A DNA stretch of 64,000 nt from Geodermatophilus nigrescens (GTDB lineage Bacteria; Actinomycetota; Actinomycetes; Mycobacteriales; Geodermatophilaceae). Position 1 is the stretch's first letter. Every line of letters begins with the position of its first letter. The notes under the pieces were generated by a model that searched no databases, had not been told where the DNA came from, and saw nothing but the letters and a program-made list of their open reading frames with translations. Positions 9,160-16,913 of this stretch are shown here, in pieces. Both the position numbers and the translations under genes were made by a program. The DNA lies in the NCBI RefSeq assembly GCF_900129495.1, contig NZ_FQVX01000001.1, forward strand, positions 372,001 through 436,000. Direction: 5' to 3'.

Positions 9160-10311
9160 GACGCGGTAGCCCTCCGGCGTCGCGACGACGTCGAGCACCT
9201 CGCCGCGCGGCCGGCCGCAGCGCCGCTCGCAGCCCGCCCAGTGCACGCGGACGTCGCCGGGCACCGTCCCGGCGGCGACCGCGGCCGCGGCGTCGGCGCG
9301 CACGTCGGCCAGCGACCGCGCGCAGCCGGGCCGGCCGGCGCAGGCGGTCACCCGCGCCCACGGGCTCTCGGCGTCGAAGACCATCCCGGTGCGGAACAGG
9401 TCGACGGCGGCGTCGTCCACGCGGTCCTCCGCGAGGTCGGGGACGACGATGCTGCGCCACGGCGTCAGCTGCACCTCGCCGGCCAGCGACGCGAGCAGCT
9501 CCGCCTGTGCCGCCGACAGCAGGCCCAGCGGCACCGCGCCGACCAGCGCGGTGCGCCCGTCGGGCTGGGTCTCCGCGCCGACCGGCCCGCTCTCCGGCGC
9601 GGCGGGGACGGCGACCGGCGCGACCCGCGGCCCGGGCAGCCGCGCGGCCACCCGCGCCGGGCCGTCGTCGAGCTCGGCCAGCCGCCACGCGGTGCCGCCC
9701 TGCGCCGCGCGCTCGGCGAGGAACGCGCGGGTGGCGTCGAGCAGCAGGGCGACGGCGTCGTCCGGGCCGGCGCGCAGGCCGCTGTCGGCGCCGTCGAGCA
9801 GCAGGGCGACGTCGCCGCCGGGCAGCGCCAGCAGGCCGACGTCGCCGCCGAGGCCGCTGACGTCGCCGCGGCCGTCGTCGAGGGTGGCGAGGTACCGGCC
9901 GGGCAGCGCGGCCAGGGCGGGGTCGGCGCGCAGCCCCTCGTCGAGGGCGGCCACCCACGGCCGGGCGTCGAGCAGCCCGCCGGCGCGCCCGGTGAGCACG
10001 CTGGCCAGGACGTTGCGCACCCGCTCGTGCGTCTCGCTCGGCAGCAGGCCCGCGGCGGCGAGGGCCTCGCCCAGCCGGGGGACGCCGGCCGGCGCCAGGC
10101 CGCGCAGCTGCAGGTTGCCGCGGCTGGTCATCTCCAGCGCGCCGGTGCCCAGGTCGCGGGCGGCGGCGGCGAGGGCGCGCAGCTGCGTCGCGGTCAGCAG
10201 GCCGCCGGGGACCCGCACGCGGGCGAGTTCGCCGTCGGCGGCCGTGTGCGTCTGGAGGGCACCGGGGCAGGCGTCGGCGCGGGCGCGGGGGGTCGTCGTG
10301 GGGGTGGACAT
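9154..10311 (-). CDS. cobG: Precorrin-3B synthase CobG
   Basis: A 385-residue protein of the sulfite/nitrite reductase ferredoxin-like family. CobG is the oxygen-dependent monooxygenase that converts precorrin-3A to precorrin-3B in the aerobic cobalamin pathway. The N-terminal half-domain has LEMTSRGNLQLRGL, a sirohaem/Fe-S reductase motif. The C-terminal region has four cysteines in CAGRPGC and, further on, CERRC, fitting a [4Fe-4S] cluster. The ATG at 10311 was chosen over an upstream in-frame start because homology begins there. A TAGCCT hexamer sits ten bases upstream, as at cobH, and suggests a near-leaderless message and possible co-regulation. Confidence 0.88.
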   Translation of the reverse strand: MSTPTTTPRARADACPGALQTHTAADGELARVRVPGGLLTATQLRALAAAARDLGTGALEMTSRGNLQLRGLAPAGVPRLGEALAAAGLLPSETHERVRNVLASVLTGRAGGLLDARPWVAALDEGLRADPALAALPGRYLATLDDGRGDVSGLGGDVGLLALPGGDVALLLDGADSGLRAGPDDAVALLLDATRAFLAERAAQGGTAWRLAELDDGPARVAARLPGPRVAPVAVPAAPESGPVGAETQPDGRTALVGAVPLGLLSAAQAELLASLAGEVQLTPWRSIVVPDLAEDRVDDAAVDLFRTGMVFDAESPWARVTACAGRPGCARSLADVRADAAAAVAAGTVPGDVRVHWAGCERRCGRPRGEVLDVVATPEGYRVD

Positions 10312-10324
10312 CGCGCCAGCGAGG

Positions 10325-11266
10325 CTACGACGCCGGGACCACCTCACCGGCCAGCTCCGCGGCGACCGGGTGCCCGAACAGCCCCGGCAGCCCGCCGGTG
10401 TGCACGAACACCGTGCGCTCCCCGCGGCGGATCGAGCCGTCGGCCACCGCGGCGGCGAGCCCGGCCAGCGCCTTGGCGGTGTAGACGGGGTCGAGCAGCA
10501 GGCCCTCGGTGCGGGCGGCGGTGCGCAGGGCCGTGACGGCGGCGTCGGTGCGGGCGCCGTAGCCGTCGCCCACCTGGTCCCGGCGCAGCCGCAGCCCCTG
10601 CGCGGACCCGCCGATCGCCGTCACCAGCCCGGCCACCCGCTCGGCGGGGTCGGGCACCGCGCCGGTGTCCACGCCGAGCACCCGGTCGGCGCCGAGCCCG
10701 GCGACCAGGCCGGCCATCGTGCCGCCCGACCCGACGGCCACCACCACGTGCCGGGCGCCGGGCGCCTGCTCCTCGAGCTCGGCGGCGCAGGCGAGGTAGC
10801 CGCGGGCGCCGGTGGCCGACGAGCCTCCGAGCGGCAGGACGGCGGGCACCTCGCCGCCGGCCCGCAGCTCCGCGGCCACCGCCGCGACCCGCTCCTCGAC
10901 GGCGGCCGGGTCCGGCACCACGACGACGCGGGCGCCGAGCGCGGCGTCGAGGGCGAGGTTGCCCGGGCGCTGCGCCGACGGCTCGCCGCCCAGCACCAGC
11001 ACGGCGCGCAGGCCGAGCCTCGCCGCGGCCGCGGCGGTCATGCGGGCGTGGTTGCTCTGGACGCCGCCCGAGGTGACCAGGACGGTCGCGCCGGCGGCGA
11101 CCGCCTCGGCGGCGAGGTGCTCGAGCTTGCGCACCTTGTTGCCGCCGCCGAGGTCGGTCAGGTCGTCGCGCTTGACGACGAGGTCGCCGGGCGCGAGACC
11201 CAGCGCCGCGGACAGCCGCGGCGCCGGGTGCAGCGGGGTGGGCCAGGCGGAGAGGGGGACCGTCAC
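10325..11266 (-). CDS. D-cysteine desulfhydrase / ACC deaminase-like PLP enzyme
   Basis: A 313-residue fold-type II PLP enzyme. KRDDLTDLGGGNKVRKLE contains the PLP-binding lysine in the NKVRKLE context, and TSGGVQSNHAR is the substrate loop shared by D-cysteine desulfhydrase (DcyD) and ACC deaminase. Likely reaction: breakdown of D-cysteine or a related beta-substituted amino acid to pyruvate, ammonia and sulfide; the exact substrate cannot be set from sequence. GTG start. It ends only 13 bases upstream of the cobG ATG on the same strand, so the two may be co-transcribed. Confidence 0.75.
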   Translation of the reverse strand: MTVPLSAWPTPLHPAPRLSAALGLAPGDLVVKRDDLTDLGGGNKVRKLEHLAAEAVAAGATVLVTSGGVQSNHARMTAAAAARLGLRAVLVLGGEPSAQRPGNLALDAALGARVVVVPDPAAVEERVAAVAAELRAGGEVPAVLPLGGSSATGARGYLACAAELEEQAPGARHVVVAVGSGGTMAGLVAGLGADRVLGVDTGAVPDPAERVAGLVTAIGGSAQGLRLRRDQVGDGYGARTDAAVTALRTAARTEGLLLDPVYTAKALAGLAAAVADGSIRRGERTVFVHTGGLPGLFGHPVAAELAGEVVPAS

Positions 11267-11293
11267 GCGGGGATCGTGCCGGTCCCCGCGGGA

Positions 11294-12022
11294 TCAGGCG
11301 TCGCGGCGGGCGCGGTCGAAGGACATCCAGACCTCGCGGCGCTCCTTGCGGGTCTGCACCCTCGCCATCGCGTCGACGCGGCGGCGCTGCTCGAAGGAGG
11401 CCACGTGCTGGACGACGGCGACCTCGGCCTCGCGCATGGCCCGCTCGGCGGCGAACTCGGCCGGCGTGGAGGGGTACTCGTCGGCCGGGACCGGCGGCAC
11501 CTCGTCGTCGCGCTCGCGGGCGTAGGGGCTGTCGGGGGGCAGGTGGCCGCTGACCCGGCCGTAGGTGCCCACGAACAGCAGTACGAGGCCCGCGACGACG
11601 GAGAAGCCGACGTTGCTCAGGCCGAACGCCAGGAAGTTCAGCTCGGTGTTGAGCACGGCCAGGTTCGCCAGCGCCGACACCAGGAACAGCGCACCGATGA
11701 CGATCATCACCGTGGAGGCGGTGCGCGGGCTGCGGAAGGCGGAGAAGACGAGCACCGCGGCGGTGACCAGCGAGATCGTCGACAGCAGGCCGTTGGACGA
11801 CAGCCCCAGGACGCGCTCGCCGTCGGTGGAGAAGAAGTCCAGGCCGTTGGCGAGCCCGAGGACGCCGAACAGGGCGATGACCCCGGCGACGACGAAGGCG
11901 CCGGTGCGGTGGACCACGAGGACGCGGTTCCCCGCTCCCCCCGGCTCGCGCGGTGGGGTCTGCGGGCGCGTGGCCGCCGGTGCGCGGTCGGCGGTCCGGT
12001 GGCGGTGCAGCGACAGGGCCAT
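11294..12022 (-). CDS. DUF4383-type membrane protein
   Basis: A 242-residue membrane protein. A basic, disordered N-terminus (about 50 residues) is followed by four predicted hydrophobic helices (about residues 55-180) containing ALFGVLGLANGLDFF and a conserved ALANLAVLNTELNFLAFG loop typical of DUF4383 actinobacterial proteins. The C-terminus is charged and cytoplasmic. The ATG at 12022 has GGGAG seven bases upstream and is preferred to a longer start. Function is unknown. It is divergent from the small TPR gene. Confidence 0.6.
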   Translation of the reverse strand: MALSLHRHRTADRAPAATRPQTPPREPGGAGNRVLVVHRTGAFVVAGVIALFGVLGLANGLDFFSTDGERVLGLSSNGLLSTISLVTAAVLVFSAFRSPRTASTVMIVIGALFLVSALANLAVLNTELNFLAFGLSNVGFSVVAGLVLLFVGTYGRVSGHLPPDSPYARERDDEVPPVPADEYPSTPAEFAAERAMREAEVAVVQHVASFEQRRRVDAMARVQTRKERREVWMSFDRARRDA

Positions 12023-12174
12023 GGTCGTGCTCCCTCGGGACGGAGGTCTGCTGACACCGGTTGTTCCCAACTCGGTGGTGTCCGGATGCAGTTGGTTCCG
12101 TCCTTCCTCGTCCGTTTGTCCGCCGGGCGTGTCGCCGCCGGGAAGACCGGAGGGCCCCGCGCCGTTCCGCGGGC

Positions 12175-12504
12175 GTGACCCAGCCGTTCGAGACCGACCT
12201 GCACTCCGACTACCTGCGCGCCGACCTGTTCTTCTCCATGGGGCAGCCGGTCGAGGCCGCGCGGATCCTCGAGCCGCTCGTGGCGGCCGAGCCGGGCAAC
12301 GAGGCGGCGCTGGAGCTCCTGGCGCGCAGCTACTTCGGCTCGGCGCAGCTGCAGCGCTCCGAGGACGCGCTGCGCCGGCTCGTCGCGCTGGCGCCCGCCA
12401 ACGGGTGGGCCCGCCGCGCGCTGGCCCGCACGCTCGAGCGCCAGAGCCGCGGCGAGGAGGCCGTGCCGCACCACCGCATGGCCGACGCCCTGGGCGCCGC
12501 CTGA
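12175..12504 (+). CDS. Small tetratricopeptide-repeat protein
   Basis: A 109-residue helical protein. Two to three TPR-like units are visible: RADLFFSMGQPVEAARILEP, then EAALELLARSYFGSAQLQRS, then ALRRLVALAPANGWARRAL. TPRs bind other proteins; no catalytic domain is present. The GTG at 12175 is preferred because the first residues of the repeat region follow directly, while the longer upstream frame is arginine/proline-rich noise. The partner is unknown. A MerR-type promoter follows and separates it from the ABC transporter gene. Confidence 0.6.
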   Translation: MTQPFETDLHSDYLRADLFFSMGQPVEAARILEPLVAAEPGNEAALELLARSYFGSAQLQRSEDALRRLVALAPANGWARRALARTLERQSRGEEAVPHHRMADALGAA

Positions 12505-12556
12505 CCGTTCTCGCCGGACCGGCGGCCGACCGTCCTTGCTAAACCCGGGACAAAGG

Positions 12557-12587
12557 TTGACCTGAAGTCGACCTGAGGTCCTAGCGT
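12557..12587 (+). promoter_or_regulatory. MerR-family-type promoter with 19-bp spacer
   Basis: A TTGACC -35 (12557-12562) and TAGCGT -10 (12582-12587) are separated by 19 bases, the over-long spacing typical of MerR-activated promoters. The spacer and flanks form an imperfect 22-bp palindrome (12559-12580) with outer GACCT/AGGTC arms. The -10 ends six bases before the GTG at 12594, so the ABC transporter message is probably leaderless. Confidence 0.55.
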
Positions 12588-12593
12588 CGCCGC

Positions 12594-14465
12594 GTGAGCA
12601 TGGAGATGACGGCGTGGTCGGCGCTCTCGCGGGCCTCCCACGCGCGGTCCGGCCGGCGGGCGATCAGCCGGGCGACGCTGCGGCGGGTGCTGACCCACGC
12701 CCGCCCGCACCGCGCGCGGATCACCGCCTACGTGGCCGTCGGCGTCGTCGAGGCGGTGCTCGCCGTCGCCACGCCGCTGCTGGCCGGGCGGGTGGTCGAC
12801 GCGATCGTCGACGGCGGTCAGACCGGCACCGTCGTCCGGCTGGCCCTGCTCATCGCCGTCCTCGCCCTGGCGGGGACGGCGCTGGGCCTGCTCGGCCGGT
12901 GGCTGTCGGCGACCCTCGGCGAGGGACTGATCCTCGACCTGCGCACCGCCGTGTTCGACCACGTGCAGCGGATGCCGGTGGCCTTCTTCACCCGCACGCG
13001 CACCGGCGCGCTGGTGTCCCGGCTCGACAACGACGTCCTCGGGGCCCAGCGCGCCTTCAGCGACACCCTGTCCGGGATCGTCAGCAACACCGTGACGCTG
13101 CTGCTCGCGCTCGTCGCCATGCTCACGCTGTCGTGGCAGGTGACGGTCCTGGCGCTGCTCCTGCTGCCGGTGTTCCTGCTGCCCGCGCGCCGGATCGGCG
13201 CGCAGCTGGCCGACCTGCGCCGGGTGGCCGCCGAGGCCAACGCGGCGATGACCGGCCAGACGACGGAGCGCTTCTCCGCGCCCGGCGCCACGCTGGTCAA
13301 GCTCTACGGCCGTCCCTCGGCGGAGTCGGCGCGGTTCGCCGCGCGGGCGCGGGCGGTGCGCGACGTCGGCGTCCGGACGGCGATGGTGCAGTGGACGTTC
13401 ATCAGCGCGCTGACGCTGGTGTCGGCGCTGGCGCTCGCCCTGGTCTACGGCGTCGGGGGCGCCTCCGCGCTGCGCGGCGACCTCGACCCCGGCGCCGTCG
13501 TCGCGCTGGCCCTGCTGCTCACCCGGCTCTACGCGCCGCTGACCGCCCTGGCGAGCGCGCGGGTCGACGTGGCCTCGGCGCTGGTCAGCTTCGAGCGGGT
13601 CTTCGAGGTCCTCGACCTGGTCCCGCTGGTGCGCGAGCGGCCCGGCGCCGTCGCCGTCCCCGACGGGCCGGTCGCGGTGGAGCTCGACGGCGTCACCTTC
13701 GCCTACCCGGCCGCCGACCGCGTCTCGCTGGCCTCCCTGGAGGACGTCGCCCGGCTCGACGGCCGCGGCGGGATCGACGTGCTGCACGACGTCTCGTTCA
13801 CCGTGCGGCCGGGCGAGGTGCTGGCGATCGTCGGCTCCTCCGGCGCCGGCAAGTCCACGATCGCCGCGCTGCTGCCGCGCCTCTACGACGTCGACGCCGG
13901 GGCCGTGCGGCTCGGCGGGGTCGACGTGCGCGACCTGACCGCCGACTCGATCCGCGCCACCATCGGCCTGGTCACCCAGGACGGCCACCTGTTCCACGAG
14001 TCGCTGCGGGACAACCTGCGGCTCGCCGCCCCCGGCGCGACCGACGCGGAGCTCCTCGACGCGCTCGACCGGGCGCGGCTCGGGGACCTGGTGCGGGCGC
14101 TGCCCGAGGGCCTGGACACCGTCGTCGGCGAGCGCGGCTACCGCTTCTCCGGCGGCGAGCGGCAGCGGCTGACCATCGCCCGGCTGCTGCTCGCCCGCCC
14201 GCGGGTGGTGCTGCTCGACGAGGCCACCGCGCACCTCGACGCCACCAGCGAGGCCGCCGTGCAGGAGGCGCTGGACGAGGCGCTGGACGGGCGGACGGCG
14301 ATCGTGATCGCCCACCGCCTGTCCACCGTGCGCGCCGCCGACCAGATCCTCGTGCTCGAGCGCGGCCGGGTGGTCGAGCGCGGCCGGCACGAGGAGCTGC
14401 TCGCCCTCGGCGGCCGCTACGCCGAGCTGTACCGCACCCAGTTCGGGCAGCCGGTGCCCGCCTGA
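12594..14465 (+). CDS. ABC transporter, fused permease and ATPase (exporter type)
   Basis: A 623-residue half-transporter: an N-terminal membrane domain with six predicted helices (about 40-320), then a nucleotide-binding domain with Walker A GSSGAGKS (414-421), signature FSGGERQRL (518-526, a variant of LSGGQ), Walker B VVLLDEAT and a switch histidine in IAHRLST. It would act as a homodimer or with a partner elsewhere, exporting drugs, lipids or peptides. An ATG six bases after the GTG is an alternative start. The upstream MerR-type promoter suggests induction by a small molecule, typical of drug exporters. The MerR regulator itself is not in the immediate vicinity. Confidence 0.88.
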   Translation: MSMEMTAWSALSRASHARSGRRAISRATLRRVLTHARPHRARITAYVAVGVVEAVLAVATPLLAGRVVDAIVDGGQTGTVVRLALLIAVLALAGTALGLLGRWLSATLGEGLILDLRTAVFDHVQRMPVAFFTRTRTGALVSRLDNDVLGAQRAFSDTLSGIVSNTVTLLLALVAMLTLSWQVTVLALLLLPVFLLPARRIGAQLADLRRVAAEANAAMTGQTTERFSAPGATLVKLYGRPSAESARFAARARAVRDVGVRTAMVQWTFISALTLVSALALALVYGVGGASALRGDLDPGAVVALALLLTRLYAPLTALASARVDVASALVSFERVFEVLDLVPLVRERPGAVAVPDGPVAVELDGVTFAYPAADRVSLASLEDVARLDGRGGIDVLHDVSFTVRPGEVLAIVGSSGAGKSTIAALLPRLYDVDAGAVRLGGVDVRDLTADSIRATIGLVTQDGHLFHESLRDNLRLAAPGATDAELLDALDRARLGDLVRALPEGLDTVVGERGYRFSGGERQRLTIARLLLARPRVVLLDEATAHLDATSEAAVQEALDEALDGRTAIVIAHRLSTVRAADQILVLERGRVVERGRHEELLALGGRYAELYRTQFGQPVPA

Positions 14466-14469
14466 CCGC

Positions 14470-14922
14470 TCAGTCCGCGGGGGACAGCCGCACCACGGCG
14501 ATCCGGCGCGACACCCTCGCCTGGTAGCCGTCGTACCCGTCGAAGCGGGCGCTCAGGGCCGCCCACAGCCGGGGCCGGTCGGCGTCGTCGACCTCGCTCG
14601 CGGTGACCGCCCACCGCCGGCCGCGGACCTCGACCTCCCCGCGCGGGTCGGCCCGCAGGTTGCGCCACCACTGGGGCTCGGCGTCGATGCCGCCGTTGGA
14701 CGCGGCGACGACGACGTCCGCCCCGTCGCGCACGTGCAGCAGCGGCGTCGTGCGCGGCTGCCCCGACATCCGGCCGCGGCAGGTCACCAGGACGACGTCG
14801 CCGCCGCGGAACCGGTTGCCCAGCCGCCCGCCGGTGCGGCGCAGCAGCGCGGTGTGCAGCGCGGCGACGTGGCGGGACAGCACGGTGGTCGCCCGGTCGG
14901 CGCGGGAGAGGGGAGCGGTCAC
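14470..14922 (-). CDS. Nitroreductase/DDN-family deazaflavin (F420)-dependent protein
   Basis: A 150-residue split-barrel protein of the DDN/nitroreductase family. The segment GGDVVLVTCRGRMSGQPRTT and the following PLLHVRDGADVVVAASNGG resemble the cofactor-binding strands of Mycobacterium Ddn-type F420-dependent reductases (usual form GRKTGxxRxxPL). YQARVSRRIAVVRL closes the domain. It could reduce quinones or nitro compounds; cofactor use is inferred from the family. The GTG start overlaps the stop of the upstream hemerythrin gene by four bases, forming a two-gene unit. Confidence 0.75.
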   Translation of the reverse strand: MTAPLSRADRATTVLSRHVAALHTALLRRTGGRLGNRFRGGDVVLVTCRGRMSGQPRTTPLLHVRDGADVVVAASNGGIDAEPQWWRNLRADPRGEVEVRGRRWAVTASEVDDADRPRLWAALSARFDGYDGYQARVSRRIAVVRLSPAD

Positions 14923-15620
14923 CGGGCGGTCCCGAACGTGCGGGCGTCGGCGCGGGCGGCGCGGCGGCCGAGGAACCGGGCGACGGCGAGCATCGCCGGG
15001 TGCGGCACGGGCAGGCGGCCGACGACGTCGTCGGGGATGGCCGACACCGTCCAGCCGAGGGCGCCGAGCATCTCGTGCGGGCGGTACTCCTTCGAGAACA
15101 CCTCGCGCTCGAGCCGGTCCCAGTCCTCCGGCGTGAGGTGCCGCTGCACCTGCTCCATGCCGTCGCTCTCCTCGTGGGCGAGGTGGGCGGACAGCCCGTC
15201 CCGCAGCGCCACGGCCTGCGCGGCGAGCTCCGCGCGGGCGGCGGAGTCCCCGCGGCCGGCGGCCAGCTCCCGCAGGCCCGCGGCGACGGCGGCCAGCGCC
15301 GGGTCGATGCCCGCGTGCTCGGCCTCCAGCGCGTCGAGGACGGCCGGGTCGGCGCCGCGCTCGGCGAGCAGCGGCCACAACCCGGCGTCCTCGCCGGAGT
15401 GGTGGGCGTGCAGATAGCGCGCGAACCGGGCGAAGCGGCGGGACAGCCGGCGCCAGCGGGCCCGGTCGGCGACCGGGACGGCCGGGACGACGGCGGCGAA
15501 CGCCTCGAGGTCGCGCCGGAAGCCGCGGTGCATGACGAACATGCCCACGAGGTCGATGGGGCCGTCGGGTGCGGCGGCCTGGCCCTCGAGGCGGATCTGC
15601 TCGGGGTGCGTGGTGGTCAC
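14919..15620 (-). CDS. Hemerythrin-like (HHE domain) protein
   Basis: A 233-residue helical protein with spaced histidine/glutamate motifs expected for a di-iron hemerythrin domain: MFVMHRGFRRDLEAF, YLHAHHSGEDAGLWP, EAEHAGI and HLAHEESDG. Such domains bind oxygen, nitric oxide or iron and are often linked to redox stress. The GTG at 15620 follows AAAGGA at proper spacing. It is co-transcribed with the nitroreductase-like gene and is divergent from a TetR regulator, which probably controls the pair. Confidence 0.8.
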   Translation of the reverse strand: MTTTHPEQIRLEGQAAAPDGPIDLVGMFVMHRGFRRDLEAFAAVVPAVPVADRARWRRLSRRFARFARYLHAHHSGEDAGLWPLLAERGADPAVLDALEAEHAGIDPALAAVAAGLRELAAGRGDSAARAELAAQAVALRDGLSAHLAHEESDGMEQVQRHLTPEDWDRLEREVFSKEYRPHEMLGALGWTVSAIPDDVVGRLPVPHPAMLAVARFLGRRAARADARTFGTAR

Positions 15621-15678
15621 CGGTAGTCCTTTCGGTTGAGTGCCTGTCAGATGAATAGCGGAACGGTATGGTGGACCG
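15621..15678. promoter_or_regulatory. Divergent hemerythrin/TetR promoter region
   Basis: These 58 bases separate the divergent starts. Leftward, a TATTCAT element can act as a -10 for the hemerythrin gene. The TetR gene starts immediately after an AACGGTATGG stretch. The TetR operator is expected here, but I see no clean palindrome. Confidence 0.35.
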
Positions 15679-16308
15679 GTGAGGGAGGGCAAGAGGGTCT
15701 ACCGCTCCGATCTGCGCCAGGAGCAGGCCCGGCGCACGCGCGTCCAGGTGCTGGAGGCGGCCACCCGCTGCTTCCTCGAACGGGGCTACGCGGCGACGAC
15801 CATGCGGGAGGTCGCCGAGACGGCCGGCGTCTCGCTGCCCACGGTCTTCGCCCAGGGCGGGAAGGCGGCGCTGCTGCTGGCCTGCGTCGACCGGGCGCTG
15901 GTCGGCTCCGACGACGAGCGCGCCGTCCGGGAGCTCGGGCCGTTCGCCGACCTGCTCGCCGCGCCCGACCGGGCAGGCCGGCTCGCCGCCCTGCACCGGC
16001 TGGCGTCGCAGAGTGCGGCCGGCACGCTCGCGATGCAGGACGCCTTCGCCGCGGCGGCCGCGGCCGACCCGGAGGTGGCGGGGCCCTACGCGGAGTACGA
16101 GCGCCGCCGCCGCGCCGACATGACCGTGCTCGTGCGGGCGTTCGCCGACGACCTGCGCGACGACCTCGACCTGGAGTCCGCCGTCGACGTCTTCTGGTCG
16201 GTCTTCTCCCCGGCGACGCAGTCCCGGCTGATCCGCGGCTGTGGCTGGCCGCCGCAGCGCTACGCCGACTGGCTGCCCGGTGCGGTCGAGCGCCTGCTGC
16301 TGCGCTGA
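15679..16308 (+). CDS. TetR/AcrR-family transcriptional regulator
   Basis: A 209-residue regulator. The N-terminal helix-turn-helix reads VLEAATRCFLERGYAATTM, then REVAETAGVSLPTVFAQGGK (residues about 22-62), a classic TetR recognition helix. The C-terminal two thirds is the ligand-binding helical domain. It has a GTG start with no strong Shine-Dalgarno sequence. It is divergent from the hemerythrin-nitroreductase pair and likely represses it; the ligand is unknown. Confidence 0.85.
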   Translation: MREGKRVYRSDLRQEQARRTRVQVLEAATRCFLERGYAATTMREVAETAGVSLPTVFAQGGKAALLLACVDRALVGSDDERAVRELGPFADLLAAPDRAGRLAALHRLASQSAAGTLAMQDAFAAAAAADPEVAGPYAEYERRRRADMTVLVRAFADDLRDDLDLESAVDVFWSVFSPATQSRLIRGCGWPPQRYADWLPGAVERLLLR

Positions 16309-16351
16309 GCGCGTCGTCCCCGCGTCGTCCCCGGCTGGCAGGGTGCCGCCC

Positions 16352-16741
16352 GTGCCCACGCTCGACGAGGTGACCGCCGCCGTCCGCGCCGCCTGGTGCC
16401 GGGAGACCTGCGACCCGGCCGACGTGCCCGACTGGACGCCGGGCAACCCCGCGCGCGGGCAGTGCGGCCCCACCGCCCTGCTGCTGCACGACCTGTTCGG
16501 TGGGGACCTGCTGCTGGCCGAGGTGCTGCACCCCGACGGCTCCCGGCAGGGCGTGCACTGGTGGAACCGGCTGCCCGACGGCCGGGAGGTCGACCTCACC
16601 CTGGAGCAGTTCACACCCACCGAGACGGTGCAGGCGCCGCGCGTCGTCGCCCGGCCGCCCGGGCTGCCCGGCTACGCGGCCGACCAGTACCTGCGGCTGC
16701 GGGCGGCGGTGCTGACCCGGCTCGGTGAGGTGCCCGGCTAG
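16352..16741 (+). CDS. YunG-like family protein
   Basis: A 129-residue protein resembling Bacillus YunG and related small proteins of unknown function. The shared features are QCGPTALLLHDLFGGDLL near the middle, then HWWNRLPDGREVDLTLEQF, a Cys/His/Asp arrangement reminiscent of a transglutaminase-like or papain-like fold, though no activity is established. The GTG at 16352 is preferred because the residues upstream of it are low-complexity. The gene ends in a palindromic hairpin, just before the cobalamin riboswitch. Confidence 0.65.
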   Translation: MPTLDEVTAAVRAAWCRETCDPADVPDWTPGNPARGQCGPTALLLHDLFGGDLLLAEVLHPDGSRQGVHWWNRLPDGREVDLTLEQFTPTETVQAPRVVARPPGLPGYAADQYLRLRAAVLTRLGEVPG

Positions 16742-16749
16742 CCGGGCAC
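16730..16749 (+). terminator. Palindromic terminator overlapping the YunG-like stop codon
   Basis: A perfect 20-base palindrome, GTGCCCGGCTAGCCGGGCAC, spans the TAG stop. As RNA it gives an 8-bp GC-rich stem with a CUAG loop. It would separate this gene from the downstream riboswitch transcript. Confidence 0.5.
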
Positions 16750-16778
16750 CCGGCGGCCGGGCGGTACCGTCGCCCCAT

Positions 16779-16873
16779 CACGGCAGTGCGTGCAGGAAGC
16801 CGGTGGAAACCCGGCGCGGTCCCGCCACTGTGACCCCGGGCGACCGGGGGAGCCAGACACTCCGGCTGCCGTG
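16779..16873 (+). promoter_or_regulatory. Cobalamin (adenosylcobalamin) riboswitch controlling cobN
   Basis: The core carries hallmark stretches of the cobalamin aptamer: GGTGGAAACCCGGCGCGGTC, then CCCGCCACTGTGACC and the B12 box AGCCAGACACTC. The outer P1 stem is an exact 8-bp pair (16779-16786 with 16866-16873). Downstream, a CGGGG/CCCCG hairpin (16884-16899) lies just before GAGGAAG and the cobN GTG, so control is probably of translation: B12 binding would hide the ribosome site and lower CobN. Confidence 0.93.
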
Positions 16874-16913
16874 CCCGACGACCCGGGGCGCGGACCCCGA
16901 GTGAGGAAGCGGC

